DNA of 64,000 nucleotides from SVEL01 sp017381055 (GCA_036307185.1 JAXJYC010000039.1:65356-129355), one strand, 5' to 3'. Shown: positions 27,638-36,873, counted from the stretch's first letter. Notes: generated by a model not told the origin, from the sequence alone. Translations and numbers: made by a program.

Positions 27638-30600
27638 TTAAACTGTAGTATCATCAGAAGATGTTTCCTCAGCAATTGGAGACTCTGGAGTAGCCTCTGC
27701 TACTGGCTCAACTTCTGCCTCAACTGCTGGCTCAACTGCTGGTGCTGTTTCACCTAAGATTGAGTTGATTTCCTTCTCAACATCTGTAGCCTGTGACTTC
27801 TTACCCTTCTTTGATATAACTACTACTGCGATAATTACAACTACTACGATAGCTGCAACAATAAGAATTGTTGTAAGGTTACCATTGCCGCCATCTTTTT
27901 CTGCAGCTGCACCTACTGAGCTATCTACTGTATCACCCTTAACGAGTGCCATACAAGAGATCGCTCCAACTGAAACCTTACCGCCTGAAACTGTCTCGAT
28001 TACCTCGATACCAGCCTTGTTATCCTTGATACATACATTCCATTTACCATCTGGAATCTCAACTTCCTTAGCTTCCTTGCTAGCATTGTAGATGATAAGT
28101 AACTGATCAGCTACTTCACCCTCTACCTTACCATCGATTGTATATGCTACAACCTGTGATGGAGCATCGATAAACTTAAGGTACTTCTCAACATCTGCTG
28201 TTGTTGTCATACGAAGTCCTGCATGGTTCTTTCTGAACTGGATAAGACCCTTGTAGTACTCGTATACTTCCATATTTGTGAACTCATCCCACTTAATTGA
28301 GTTGATTGCATCTGAAGACTTGTAACTATTATGATCGCCATCCTTTGAACGAAGCATCTCTTCACCAGAGAGCATAAATGGAATACCCTGTGCTGTATAT
28401 ACGATACTTGCTGAAAGAAGGTTCATCTTAATTCTATCTTCTTCTGTGTCATCCTTGTTAGATAATTCTAACTTATCCCAAAGTGTTAAGTTATCATGTG
28501 CTGATACATAGTTAACTGCCTGGATTGGAGAAGATGTCCATGGTGAACAAATATCTGTATATGTATCTGCCCACTTGATATCGCTGTACTTTGTAGCACC
28601 GATAACACCAGCCTTAATTCTCTCTTCCTGACCAAGCTTACCTGATGCAAAACCTGTATCTGTATCTCCGAATACGCTACCCTTGATACCATCACGGATA
28701 TCATCAGAGAATGCAGCAATCTGCATATCTTCAAACTTGTAAATATTCTTCTTTAATGACTGATCAGCAGCACTAAGTAATGTGCCACCACCTGTCCAAC
28801 CTTCACCAAGAACGATGATTGAAGGATCAATCTTATCAAGCTCAGTTCTAACCTGCTTCATTGTCTCCATATCGATAAGAGCCATTAAGTCAAATCTGAA
28901 ACCATCAAGGTGATATTCTGAAGCCCAGTAAACTACTGAGTCAACAATGTACTTTCTAACCATTGCTCTCTCTGAAGCAACTTCGTTACCACAACCTGAA
29001 CCATTCGAGAATGATCCATCTTCATTTAATCTGTAGTAGTAACCTGGAACTGTTAAGTTCATCCAAGAGTTTGCATTCTCAGCTGTATGATTGTAAACTA
29101 CGTCCATGATTACACGGATACCACTGTCATGGAATCCCTGAACCATCTGCTTAAACTCATTTACACGAACTTCACCATGGAATGGATCTGTTGAGTATGA
29201 GCCTTCTGGAGCATTGTAGTTGTATGGGTCATAACCCCAGTTAAACTGTGGCTTATCAAGCTTTGTCTCATCAACTGAATTTGGTGAGTAATCATATACA
29301 GGAATAAGCTGTACATGTGTAACACCTAAATCAACGATATGATCAAGACCTGTTGCTACGCCTGCGCTGTTCTTTGTACCCTTTTCTACAAGGCCAAGGT
29401 ACTTACCCTTATTTGTAACGCCTGAGCTCTCATCAATTGTGAAATCTCTTACGTGCATTTCGTAAATAATAGAATCTGTAGCTCTTAAAAGCTCTGGTCT
29501 AACGTCCTTATCCCACTTCTCTGGGTTAGTAGCCTTAAGATCGATAACCATACCTCTCTTACCGTTAGCGCCTGTTGTTCTAGCGTAAAGGTCAACTACT
29601 TCACTAGTTGTCTCCTGATTTGTTACAGAATATGTATAGTAAACACCGTTTAAATCACCATCAACTGTAACAGACCAAACACCCTTATCGCCCTTAGTCA
29701 TATCCTTAACCTCGTAAGCTTCGCCTTCTAAGCCTTCCTTGTATAAGTTAAGCTTAACAGCTGAAGAAAATGGTGCCCAAACCTTAAATGTTGTCTCTGA
29801 CTTAGAGTATACTGCACCTAAATCATCGCCATCATAATAGAATGCTTCTTCAAATTCCTTTGTATTGTATACTGCACCGTATGCAACACCCTTCTCACCA
29901 TACTGCTCAGAAACGAGTTTGTATGTCTTATTAAGATCAAGTGGCTCCTGCATATTGATATTGAATACAGAAGATGTACCTTCTTCACTGAAGAGGTTCA
30001 TAATCTCATACTCTTTGCCATCCTGGTCTACTACCTTAAAGATAGATAAAGACTCTGTTGCCTCTGTATCAACAGGAACTGTTGTCTTAACAGCGATTCT
30101 CTTAGCTGTTGTAAGAGAAGCACTAAGTACCTTTGGTGATAAGTCAGCATCATTTACATCTGTGTAAATATTAGCATCAGACTGAATTAACCAAACCTCA
30201 ACTACGCCATCTTTTGCCTTAGATAAATCAATAAATCTATCGGAATCTACATCCTTAGCTTCCCACTCGTTTAATCTAACGATAAAACCAAGCTTACCAG
30301 CTGAAGCATCTATATTGTAAGTAGCAACCTTACCATAATCATCCTCACCTGTGAATGCATTACCTGTTCCGTCGCCTCCTTCTGGCCATAACCAAAGATT
30401 CCATCCATCATACTTTCCATCAAATCTGTGGTAATGAATCTTAACCTGAAGCTGTCCTTCTGCTGGAGCTGATGGTGTATCAGCATCTCCACTACCAGAT
30501 CCACCATTACCTGCAAGCTGGCTTACATCAAATGGCGCTGCACCTTCTGGAGCTTCTGTCTTGTAACCTTCTTCACCAGAATTAATCCAAACTTCTGTCA

Positions 30601-30937
30601 TATCACCTGCAAGCGTAATAAACTGGTCTTCTGAATAATCCTTCTCTGACCAATCATCCTTACGAACGATAAATCCTAACTCTGAAAAATCTCCACTCTG
30701 TTGGATAACGCATACCTTACCAAAGTCGTCGCTATACGAGAAAGGATAATTTGTTCCTTCCGCATCCTTTGGCCAAGCCCATACGTCCCAGTTATCATAA
30801 TTACCATCTTCTCTGTTATAATGGATGATAATTGTCTTAGTTCCATCTGCCTTAACTTCGGTAGGTGTCGCTACTGTAAAGATAGTAGAAAATACCATAA
30901 GTAATGCAAGGAACATTGCACGAACTCTTCTCTTCAT
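27638..30937 (-). CDS. pulA: Type I pullulanase, membrane-anchored
   Basis: Extracellular GH13 enzyme hydrolysing alpha-1,6 branches of pullulan and starch. Layout: signal peptide 1-31 (cut near VKA-DG); two pullulanase-associated CBM41-type modules (IIHYNREDGNYDNWDVWAWP near 37 and IHYHRFDGKYDGWNLWLWP near 165); an N-domain/CBM48 region (FKVWAPFSSAVKLNLY); the catalytic barrel with MDVVYNHTAE, DGFRFDLMALID (nucleophile Asp), VLGEGW (acid Glu) and SAHDNLTLWD; a transmembrane helix near 1025-1045 (TTILIVAAIVVVVIIAVVVI); and a 50-residue acidic Glu/Ala/Pro tail predicted to be cytoplasmic. The 1099 residues are complete. AGGAGA precedes the ATG. A small GTGGG/CCCAC hairpin lies in the leader near 30967. 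Confidence 0.94.
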   Translation of the reverse strand: MKRRVRAMFLALLMVFSTIFTVATPTEVKADGTKTIIIHYNREDGNYDNWDVWAWPKDAEGTNYPFSYSDDFGKVCVIQQSGDFSELGFIVRKDDWSEKDYSEDQFITLAGDMTEVWINSGEEGYKTEAPEGAAPFDVSQLAGNGGSGSGDADTPSAPAEGQLQVKIHYHRFDGKYDGWNLWLWPEGGDGTGNAFTGEDDYGKVATYNIDASAGKLGFIVRLNEWEAKDVDSDRFIDLSKAKDGVVEVWLIQSDANIYTDVNDADLSPKVLSASLTTAKRIAVKTTVPVDTEATESLSIFKVVDQDGKEYEIMNLFSEEGTSSVFNINMQEPLDLNKTYKLVSEQYGEKGVAYGAVYNTKEFEEAFYYDGDDLGAVYSKSETTFKVWAPFSSAVKLNLYKEGLEGEAYEVKDMTKGDKGVWSVTVDGDLNGVYYTYSVTNQETTSEVVDLYARTTGANGKRGMVIDLKATNPEKWDKDVRPELLRATDSIIYEMHVRDFTIDESSGVTNKGKYLGLVEKGTKNSAGVATGLDHIVDLGVTHVQLIPVYDYSPNSVDETKLDKPQFNWGYDPYNYNAPEGSYSTDPFHGEVRVNEFKQMVQGFHDSGIRVIMDVVYNHTAENANSWMNLTVPGYYYRLNEDGSFSNGSGCGNEVASERAMVRKYIVDSVVYWASEYHLDGFRFDLMALIDMETMKQVRTELDKIDPSIIVLGEGWTGGGTLLSAADQSLKKNIYKFEDMQIAAFSDDIRDGIKGSVFGDTDTGFASGKLGQEERIKAGVIGATKYSDIKWADTYTDICSPWTSSPIQAVNYVSAHDNLTLWDKLELSNKDDTEEDRIKMNLLSASIVYTAQGIPFMLSGEEMLRSKDGDHNSYKSSDAINSIKWDEFTNMEVYEYYKGLIQFRKNHAGLRMTTTADVEKYLKFIDAPSQVVAYTIDGKVEGEVADQLLIIYNASKEAKEVEIPDGKWNVCIKDNKAGIEVIETVSGGKVSVGAISCMALVKGDTVDSSVGAAAEKDGGNGNLTTILIVAAIVVVVIIAVVVISKKGKKSQATDVEKEINSILGETAPAVEPAVEAEVEPVAEATPESPIAEETSSDDTTV

Positions 30938-31114
30938 TAATTCGTTCTCCTTTCATTATTTGCAGTGGGCGCAACCCACCTAATTACCACTATTGTACCA
31001 TATTGCTTTTTTTAGATATATATAACAAATTTGCTTTTCATATCAGTTTTTTTATATAAAAAATTTGATTATAGAAATCTTATATATTCACTAAAAAAGC
31101 CGTTAGCATATAAC

Positions 31115-31143
31115 AAAAAATGTGGCAGGATTTACCTGCCACA
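31115..31143 (-). terminator. Terminator of the starch-binding protein gene
   Basis: A nine-bp stem pairs TGTGGCAGG (31121-31129) with 31135-31143, followed on the minus strand by TTTTTTG. The rest of the 246-base gap to the pullulanase gene is AT-rich leader; a short T-tract-rich region at 31000-31080 shows nothing further. Confidence 0.85.
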
Positions 31144-31183
31144 CTCATTATCTATTTATGATGGTATTGTGAAAGCAAATTAA

Positions 31184-32410
31184 TTATTCGCAAATTGTCT
31201 TCTTCTTAGAAGCAACTACAACACTTGCTGCTGCCATAGCAACTACTAACATAACTACAACTGGAGCTACATCACCTGTGTTAGCTGCTCCCTTTGCACC
31301 TGCTGCTGTTGCAACAAACTTCTTACCTTCAGCATCCTTCTTAGCTGTAACTGTGATCTTAACGTCCTGGCCATTTACATCTGCGATATCGATAGTCTGA
31401 TCTTTTCCATCACCAGCTGAGATAACGTAGCTTAACTTTGTAAGCTTTGTATCGATTGTAGCATAGTACTTGCCGTTCTTAGCTGTCATCTTAACACCTG
31501 GCCACTTTGTGCTGAAGTTGTCACCCCAAGCGTGTACATATACTTCATCCCACTTAAGTGAAGGATCAAGTGTAACTTCTACTGTAACTTCGTTCTTTTT
31601 TTCTGGTGTTTTGTTATCTGGTGTTTTGTTATCTGGTGTTTTGTTATCTGGTGTTTTGTTATCTGGAAGTTTTTCAAGCGGTGTAACAGTTACCTTTACT
31701 TCACCTGTTGACTTTGTATATGTAAATGTTACATCAGACTTAACTACAACTTCAACAGAAGAATTTGCTAACTTATTAGCCCAACCCTTTTGATGAAGTA
31801 CGTTATAATTATATGTTGTAGCTTTACCATCTTTAGGCTGTACATTTTTAATAGTATATGACCATACACCTGCAGATGTCTCTTCGAGCTGCTTAGCACC
31901 AGCAAAGTTATCAGTATCCCATGCTGGACTACAAAGTCCCTCATCACCAACTACAAAATACTCATCCGGAAGTTCACCCTGTAATGCAGCACCAGATGCT
32001 TTTACCTGTGTTACATTTCCGGCATCATCAAAAGTTGCATCAATCTTAAGTTCACCTGTACTTGGACATACAACCTTCATATTTTTGTCATTACCACCAG
32101 CATTTGTTACATTAACAAGTTCTCCAACCGCCTCTGCATTCTTAGCATTAGCCCAGTCTGTACTATCAACAAGTAACTTAAATTCAACTGCACCAGCCTC
32201 AGTCACAGTTAAAGTTTTTGTCCATGTATTCCCCGACCCTGTCATTGCTGGAGCTTCGCCATTATTCCATCCATTAAACGAACCTACTAAATATACATTT
32301 GCAGGCGCTGCTGCCTTTGCTTCTTCAGCTGGCATTGCTGTAAATAATCCCGCTGCCATTGCTACTGTAGCTAATGAAGCAACGATTTTCTTAAAAATAT
32401 TTTTCTTCAT
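31184..32410 (-). CDS. Surface starch-binding protein (CBM modules, C-terminal anchor)
   Basis: Non-catalytic, secreted, probably holds starch at the cell surface for the pullulanase next door. A signal peptide (MKKNIFKKIVASLATVAMAA, ending near AKA-AAP) is followed by a first beta module, VYLVGSFNGWNNG, as in glycogen/starch-binding CBM48-like or SusE-like folds. A second begins EYFVVGDEGLCSPAWD. A linker of four DNKTP repeats leads to a third module, VYVHAWGDNFSTKWPGVKM, resembling CBM26. The end is ANTGD, a hydrophobic helix and KKK, like a sortase-type or membrane anchor without classical LPxTG. The start was set at the ATG at 32408-32410, which follows AAAGGAA; the ATG 12 codons upstream has no site. 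Confidence 0.82.
   Translation of the reverse strand: MKKNIFKKIVASLATVAMAAGLFTAMPAEEAKAAAPANVYLVGSFNGWNNGEAPAMTGSGNTWTKTLTVTEAGAVEFKLLVDSTDWANAKNAEAVGELVNVTNAGGNDKNMKVVCPSTGELKIDATFDDAGNVTQVKASGAALQGELPDEYFVVGDEGLCSPAWDTDNFAGAKQLEETSAGVWSYTIKNVQPKDGKATTYNYNVLHQKGWANKLANSSVEVVVKSDVTFTYTKSTGEVKVTVTPLEKLPDNKTPDNKTPDNKTPDNKTPEKKNEVTVEVTLDPSLKWDEVYVHAWGDNFSTKWPGVKMTAKNGKYYATIDTKLTKLSYVISAGDGKDQTIDIADVNGQDVKITVTAKKDAEGKKFVATAAGAKGAANTGDVAPVVVMLVVAMAAASVVVASKKKTICE
31606..31665. repeat. Four 15-bp tandem repeats encoding DNKTP linker
   Basis: Four identical copies of GGTGTTTTGTTATCT (minus strand encodes PDNKT repeats) inside the starch-binding protein gene. The copies show no base differences, so copy number is likely to vary between strains while keeping frame. 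Confidence 0.9.
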
Positions 32411-32485
32411 TTTATTAATTCCTTTCTGCCCTTCTTGGCATCTCATTCTCTTGTGCCTGCCATCATTCAGACACCCTATAGCAAC

Positions 32486-32513
32486 AGTTTAGCATATTAA
32501 ATTATTTTTTCAA
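32486..32513 (-). promoter_or_regulatory. Probable promoter of the starch-binding protein gene
   Basis: Minus strand: TTGAAA (32508-32513), 16-base spacer, TAAACT (32486-32491), giving a leader of about 70 bases. The region from 32514 to 32724 is very AT-rich with TTTGATATTTTT repeated twice (near 32677 and 32694); nothing else was recognised there. Confidence 0.5.
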
Positions 32514-32724
32514 TATACCCTAATTAGTTTATAAATTTATTGAGATAAAGTTTAAATATTTTATATTTGTCTATCAAATCAATACACAAAACTATCACTT
32601 TTTTTCACATTATCAACACTATTCCCAATTTAGTATTATGATATTCTGCTATTTTTATAATACTTTTCTATCATTTGATATTTTTGTACCACTTTTGATA
32701 TTTTTATTCTATTTCTTTCTTTAT

Positions 32725-32894
32725 AAGATTCCAGTGTCAAAAGGTCATATAACCACATATGCTTGCACATAAGTGGTTATATGACGTGTTGACGCGCCAC
32801 AATATGAGTATAAAAGTGAAGCGTAAGCTCCACGATATACGAATATTGTGTAGGATTGTGAGAGTGCATAGCACGTAACAATCCGTAGAATCTT
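32725..32894 (+). ncRNA. Candidate structured RNA: four-way junction, unknown class
   Basis: Folding by eye gives four stems. P1: AAGATTC (32725-32731) with GAATCTT (32888-32894). P2: GTGTCAA/TTGACGC (32734-32740 with 32789-32795), a 3x3 internal loop, then 13 perfect pairs, 32744-32756 with 32773-32785. P3: CACAATAT (32798-32805) with ATATTGTG (32843-32850), GTATA/TATAC, GTG/CAC, and AGC-GTAA-GCT, which is a GNRA-type tetraloop on the plus strand. P4: GGATTGT (32853-32859) with ACAATCC (32878-32884), with an inner GTGC/GCAC stem. The element ends 90 bases before the pepF ATG. I do not recognise a known family; a miniature transposable element is an alternative. Confidence 0.55.
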
Positions 32895-32983
32895 AATTAA
32901 AATGTTTTTACACTTTATTCTAGATAAATACATATTTTTGAGGTATCATCTTTAATATAAATTGCATTATAGGAGACATATAA

Positions 32984-34777
32984 ATGAGCGAAATAATAAA
33001 ACGTAAAGACGTAGACATTAACAATACTTGGGCATTAGAGGATATTTATTCTTCTGATGATTTATGGGAGGAAGAAGTCAAAACTTTTCTTGAGCTTTGC
33101 AAGAAACTTTCTTCTTATGAGGGACATCTTGCCGACTCAGCCGATTCCCTTTATGGATATCTATGTGATAGCGAACAGGCCGAGAAGCTTTTAGAACGTA
33201 TATATGTTTATGCCCATCAAGCTTCACATGTTGATATGAATAATAGCACTTACCAAAGCTTTGCTTCTAGAGCTACTTCTTATATGGCGACTTTTGGCAG
33301 TACTACTTCTTTCTTTACTCCAGAGATTTTAGCCAGCGACGAAGCTATTATTAGAGACTATATTGACAATAAGCCTGAGTTAAACATTTACAAGACTTTG
33401 TTTGATAGAATATTTAGAGAGAAGGAACACACTTTATCAAAGAGCGAAGAATCATTACTTGCTAATGTAAATGAATTAGCTTCTTCTCCTATGGATATAT
33501 ATTCTTTATTTACTAATGCTGATTTAACCTTTGAGAAAATTCATGATGATAAAGGCAACTTAACAGATATGACTAACAGTCGTTACATTCCTTTCCTCAA
33601 CAGCACTGATAGAAATGTCCGCAAGGAAGCTTTTATGTCTATGTATAAATCCTTTGGTCAGTTTAAGAATACTCTTGCTGCTACTTTTAGCGCCAATGCC
33701 AAGAAGGCTACTTTCTTTGCCAACGCTAGAAAGTATGAAAGTTCACTTGCTGCTAGCTTACAGCCAAAGGCTATTCCTTTATCTGTGTATAACAATCTTA
33801 TAGAAACAATTCATAAACATTTACCTAAGATGTATAAGTATGTTTCTTTAAGAAAGAAGGCTTTAGGCCTAGATGAGCTTCATATGTATGATGTGTATGT
33901 ACCTATGATAGAAGGCGTTGATAAAAAGATTTCTTTTGACGAAGCTAAGGCTACTGTGCTTGAAGCGTTAAAGCCTATGGGCGATGACTACCTAAAAATA
34001 TTGCAGGAAGGCTTTAATAATCGTTGGATTGATATCTATGAAAATGAAGGCAAGCGTAATGGTGCATATTCTTGGGGACCGTATGGTACACATCCTTATG
34101 TATTATTAAATCACAACGATGACTTTGATAGCATGTTTACTTTAGCTCATGAGATGGGTCACGCCCTTCACTCTTATTATTCAAACAAGACTCAGCCTTA
34201 TGTATATGCCGGCTATCAGATATTCGTAGCCGAGGTTGCCTCTACTTGCAACGAATCATTACTTATTCATCATTTGCTGAATAAATGTACTGATAAGAAG
34301 GAACGTGCTTACCTTATTAATCATTTTCTTGATAGCTTTAAGGGTACTATATTTAGACAGACTATGTTTGCTGAATTCGAGAAAATCACTCATGAGATGA
34401 GCGACAAAGGCGAACCTCTTAACGCTGAAAAGCTCTGCGAGATATATCTTGAGTTAAATAAGCTTTACTTCGGTCCTGATATGATATCCGACGATGAGAT
34501 TAAATATGAGTGGGCTAGAATCCCTCATTTCTATAGTGAGTTTTATGTATATCAGTATGCTACTGGTTTTTCTGCTGCTATTGCATTATCAAAGCGTATT
34601 ATGGAACTTGGTGAAGAAGGTGTCGCTGATTATATGAAATTCTTAACAGGTGGTAGTTCTCTTGATCCTATTGAGCTTTTAAAGCTTGCCGGTGTGGATA
34701 TGAGTAGTCCCGCACCTATTGATTCAGCATTGGAATTATTTGGACAGTTGGTGGATGAATTGGAAGATTTAATATAA
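32984..34777 (+). CDS. pepF: Oligoendopeptidase F
   Basis: Cytoplasmic M3-family zinc metallopeptidase that degrades oligopeptides. The zinc motif is in FTLAHEMGHALHSYYSN, with the downstream Glu in FVAEVASTCNE. The N-terminal region is RKDVDINNTWALEDIYSSDD, typical of PepF/M3B. The 597 residues are complete. AGGAGA lies eight bases before the ATG. It is monocistronic with a long hairpin terminator. The candidate structured RNA sits immediately upstream on the same strand and could be part of its leader. Confidence 0.95.
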   Translation: MSEIIKRKDVDINNTWALEDIYSSDDLWEEEVKTFLELCKKLSSYEGHLADSADSLYGYLCDSEQAEKLLERIYVYAHQASHVDMNNSTYQSFASRATSYMATFGSTTSFFTPEILASDEAIIRDYIDNKPELNIYKTLFDRIFREKEHTLSKSEESLLANVNELASSPMDIYSLFTNADLTFEKIHDDKGNLTDMTNSRYIPFLNSTDRNVRKEAFMSMYKSFGQFKNTLAATFSANAKKATFFANARKYESSLAASLQPKAIPLSVYNNLIETIHKHLPKMYKYVSLRKKALGLDELHMYDVYVPMIEGVDKKISFDEAKATVLEALKPMGDDYLKILQEGFNNRWIDIYENEGKRNGAYSWGPYGTHPYVLLNHNDDFDSMFTLAHEMGHALHSYYSNKTQPYVYAGYQIFVAEVASTCNESLLIHHLLNKCTDKKERAYLINHFLDSFKGTIFRQTMFAEFEKITHEMSDKGEPLNAEKLCEIYLELNKLYFGPDMISDDEIKYEWARIPHFYSEFYVYQYATGFSAAIALSKRIMELGEEGVADYMKFLTGGSSLDPIELLKLAGVDMSSPAPIDSALELFGQLVDELEDLI

Positions 34778-34842
34778 AAAAACTTGATCTAGAGTAAAAT
34801 ATGTTATTGTATTTTATTATTACACATACTATAATTAACGAC

Positions 34843-34908
34843 AAAAGAAGCGGGGTTCTGACCATCTGACATTTTAGTCCAAGATGGGTATCTCGCTTCT
34901 TTTTTATT
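34843..34908 (+). terminator. Long hairpin terminator after pepF
   Basis: An outer 10-bp stem pairs AAAAGAAGCG (34843-34852) with 34894-34903. An inner six-bp stem pairs CCATCT (34862-34867) with 34882-34887, separated by a 9x6 internal loop. A T tract follows. The two-tier shape is larger than needed for termination. Confidence 0.8.
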
Positions 34909-35055
34909 TTCATCTATAAATATTCTATTTTTTATTATTTAGATTCTCAACTTTATTATAGAAAACTAAGATATTATAGATAGCACTCTGTATATTATTT
35001 TGATATATGGTTCTCTCCAGGATTTTGTTTTGAATCTTTGATTAATTAACTCTGA

Positions 35056-35931
35056 TTATTTGATAAGTAATTCTTTTTGAAATAGAGCATCAGCAAACTC
35101 ATCTACAGTCGCTGCATCTAAAGCTTTTTCAAGCCACATATTTAATACATCTACATTTGTTTCCATTTCTAGTCTTTCCTTGATATAATCTGTCACTTCA
35201 CCTTTTTTTGATAAAACTTTAATTATGGAATTATACACACCTAGACATAATCCTTCCGAATGGCCATTTTTTCTTTGTTGCAAAAGAAGCTCCTCAAACT
35301 TCATATAACCTTCCTCCCATTCTCTACTCTTTTTTAATGTGACTATTTTTTCATGTAATTTGTGTATAGACTTATTATCTGTTTTTTCTACATATTCATC
35401 TGTACTATCTTCAAAGTAACCTAGAAATGTTATCAGTTCCTTCGGAACTTCCTCCTTATTCTTTCCTTTTGTACTAAGGAAAATCTTGCAAGTTCCATCT
35501 CCCAGCTTTTCTCCGTCCTCTTCACAACGCTCAACAAATGTATATCTATACAGACCTCTTCCAAAAGGATCAAACGTACATATAAATATAACATAGCTGT
35601 CTGGTAATTTATTGTAGTCATCACCCGGTTTCAGTTCCGATACATCCAACTCTGCTTGATAATATCGGCTTCTACGCACTATATTATTTTCATCATTATT
35701 TTGTGCTTCAATATTATAATTGACATCATACTCACTTCTAGCATTAACATCTAATCTCACACATTTAGCATCCGAGCTCAATAGTATATTATGTTCTGTC
35801 TTTACATTAACCTTTGGGATAGTTCTTCCCAAAATAAGTTCCAACACAATCTGACACGTTTCTGGATCATTTAATGCTGCTGCAAAAAGAAATGAACTAT
35901 TTAGATTTAAGTCTTTAAATTTTGTTCCCAT
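35056..35931 (-). CDS. Rpn-family PD-(D/E)XK nuclease, copy 1
   Basis: A protein of the 'PD-(D/E)XK nuclease family transposase'/Rpn group, which promotes DNA breaks and RecA-independent recombination in studied members; real transposition has not been shown. The nuclease core reads CVRLDVNARSEYDVNYNIEAQ (motif described by its D and ExQ residues), with RSRYYQAELD next. The C-terminal coiled region LKKSREWEEGYMKFEELLLQQ follows. The 291 residues are complete. It lacks the RAEG repeats of copy 2 but keeps GHSEG at the equivalent place. The ribosome site is AGAGGTA, held in a hairpin. Confidence 0.82.
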   Translation of the reverse strand: MGTKFKDLNLNSSFLFAAALNDPETCQIVLELILGRTIPKVNVKTEHNILLSSDAKCVRLDVNARSEYDVNYNIEAQNNDENNIVRRSRYYQAELDVSELKPGDDYNKLPDSYVIFICTFDPFGRGLYRYTFVERCEEDGEKLGDGTCKIFLSTKGKNKEEVPKELITFLGYFEDSTDEYVEKTDNKSIHKLHEKIVTLKKSREWEEGYMKFEELLLQQRKNGHSEGLCLGVYNSIIKVLSKKGEVTDYIKERLEMETNVDVLNMWLEKALDAATVDEFADALFQKELLIK

Positions 35932-35933
35932 AT

Positions 35934-35956
35934 TACCTCTTTCTAATACAGAGGTA
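35934..35956 (-). promoter_or_regulatory. RBS-masking hairpin of Rpn copy 1
   Basis: TACCTCT (35950-35956 complement) pairs with AGAGGTA (35934-35940 complement), nine-base loop. The second arm is the ribosome site, three bases before the ATG. A TTGTAA-18-TATAAT promoter lies just upstream (TATAAT complement near 35972). Confidence 0.6.
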
Positions 35957-36129
35957 CTATCTATATAGACAATTATAACTTATATAACCTTATCATTACA
36001 AGATATTTCTATTTTTTCTTATCCTACCGAGTTTTTGCCTTTTTTCTTACTTTGCTAGGTTAATTTCCTTATAAATCATCGACGTACACATAAAACTCCT
36101 TCTAATCTTCTTTATTTCCACCACAATTA

Positions 36130-36676
36130 ACCATAATCATTTAAGAAGTATTGGTGCAGCTGCTATTTCAGAAGAAGATGGTCAGTTGCATCCAACAGCA
36201 GCTGGTATGCTTATATTTGGAAATGAATATAATATCGTTAGACATTTTCCTGAGTACTTTTTGGATTATAGAGAAGAATTAGATCCTACAACACGTTGGA
36301 CGGACAGAGTGCAGTCAAGCTCCGGGGAACGGTCTGGTAGCGGTGTTCCTAATATCTTTAATGTGTGGGAAGATGAAGGTTGGGAAGAACCAGTGAAAGA
36401 AGAAAGGTTTGAGCCTGATAGAACTGTTTTATCGCTTTCTTTTAAGAAAAAACAAGCGATAAAAACAAGCGATAAAAAACAAGCGATAAAAAGGTAAGCA
36501 TTAAAACTGCTGAAAGAATGAAAATGATAAGAGCATACCTTACAGCCAATGGTCCATCTAAAACAGTTGATATTGCTGAATATATTGGGTTGAGTTCGGC
36601 TCGTACTAGGGCTATTTTATCAGAAATACCTGAGATGAAATTCAAAGGCGAAAATCGTAATAGAATATATTTTTGA
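36130..36676 (+). pseudogene. Remnant of an AlbA-domain ATP-binding/DNA-binding protein
   Basis: Translation from about 36130 gives NHLRSIGAAAISEEDGQLHP, TAAGMLIFGNEYNIVRHFP and EYFLDYREELDPTTRWTDR, as in the central part of AlbA_2 (Schlafen-like) transcriptional regulators. It then jumps from QSSSGERSG to SGVPNIFNVWEDEGWEEP, which in intact members lies well over a hundred residues further on. It therefore lacks the N-terminal AlbA domain and most of the ATPase region. After three copies of a 13-14 base repeat the frame shifts. The C-terminal winged helix (VSIKTAERMKMIRAYLTANG and onward to NRIYF, stop 36674-36676) continues in another frame. No start codon or ribosome site fits. It is wedged between the two Rpn module copies. 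Confidence 0.75.
36434..36484. repeat. Short tandem repeat causing frameshift in AlbA remnant
   Basis: Three near-identical units of AAAAAACAAGCGAT (lengths 14, 13 and 14). In intact relatives this region encodes KxSDKKQAI-type repeats (recall), so slippage here would switch the C-terminal domain in or out of frame. Confidence 0.7.
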
Positions 36677-36873
36677 TAAAAAAATAATAGCAAATTAATA
36701 GAGGGTAAGTAGCTGAAAACGCATATGTTATTGTATTTTATTATTTAGATTCTCAACTTTATTATGGAAAACTAAGATATTATAGATAGTACTCTGTATA
36801 TTATTTTGATATATGGTTCTCTCCAGGATTTTGTTTTGATTTTGTAGACCTATCATACTATAATAAGATTTTT

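Larger units (their letters stand above)
34931..36010. repeat. Direct repeat, copy A (Rpn nuclease module with flanks)
   Basis: First of two copies of a module consisting of a 103-bp downstream flank (34931-35033), an Rpn-family gene and an 84-bp upstream flank (35927-36010). The downstream flanks of the two copies differ at two positions and the upstream flanks at about one, whereas the genes between them are more diverged. A further 23 bp matching the copy B edge (ATATGTTATTGTATTTTATT...) lies at 34799-34821, separated by the pepF terminator. Confidence 0.85.

Noticed and set aside
32745..32933. A 62-residue open frame on the minus strand through the candidate structured RNA.
   Set aside because: No ribosome site or family match, and it spans the paired stems, which better explain the sequence.
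34716..34913. A 65-residue minus-strand frame over the end of pepF.
   Set aside because: It runs through the pepF terminator hairpin and lacks a ribosome site.
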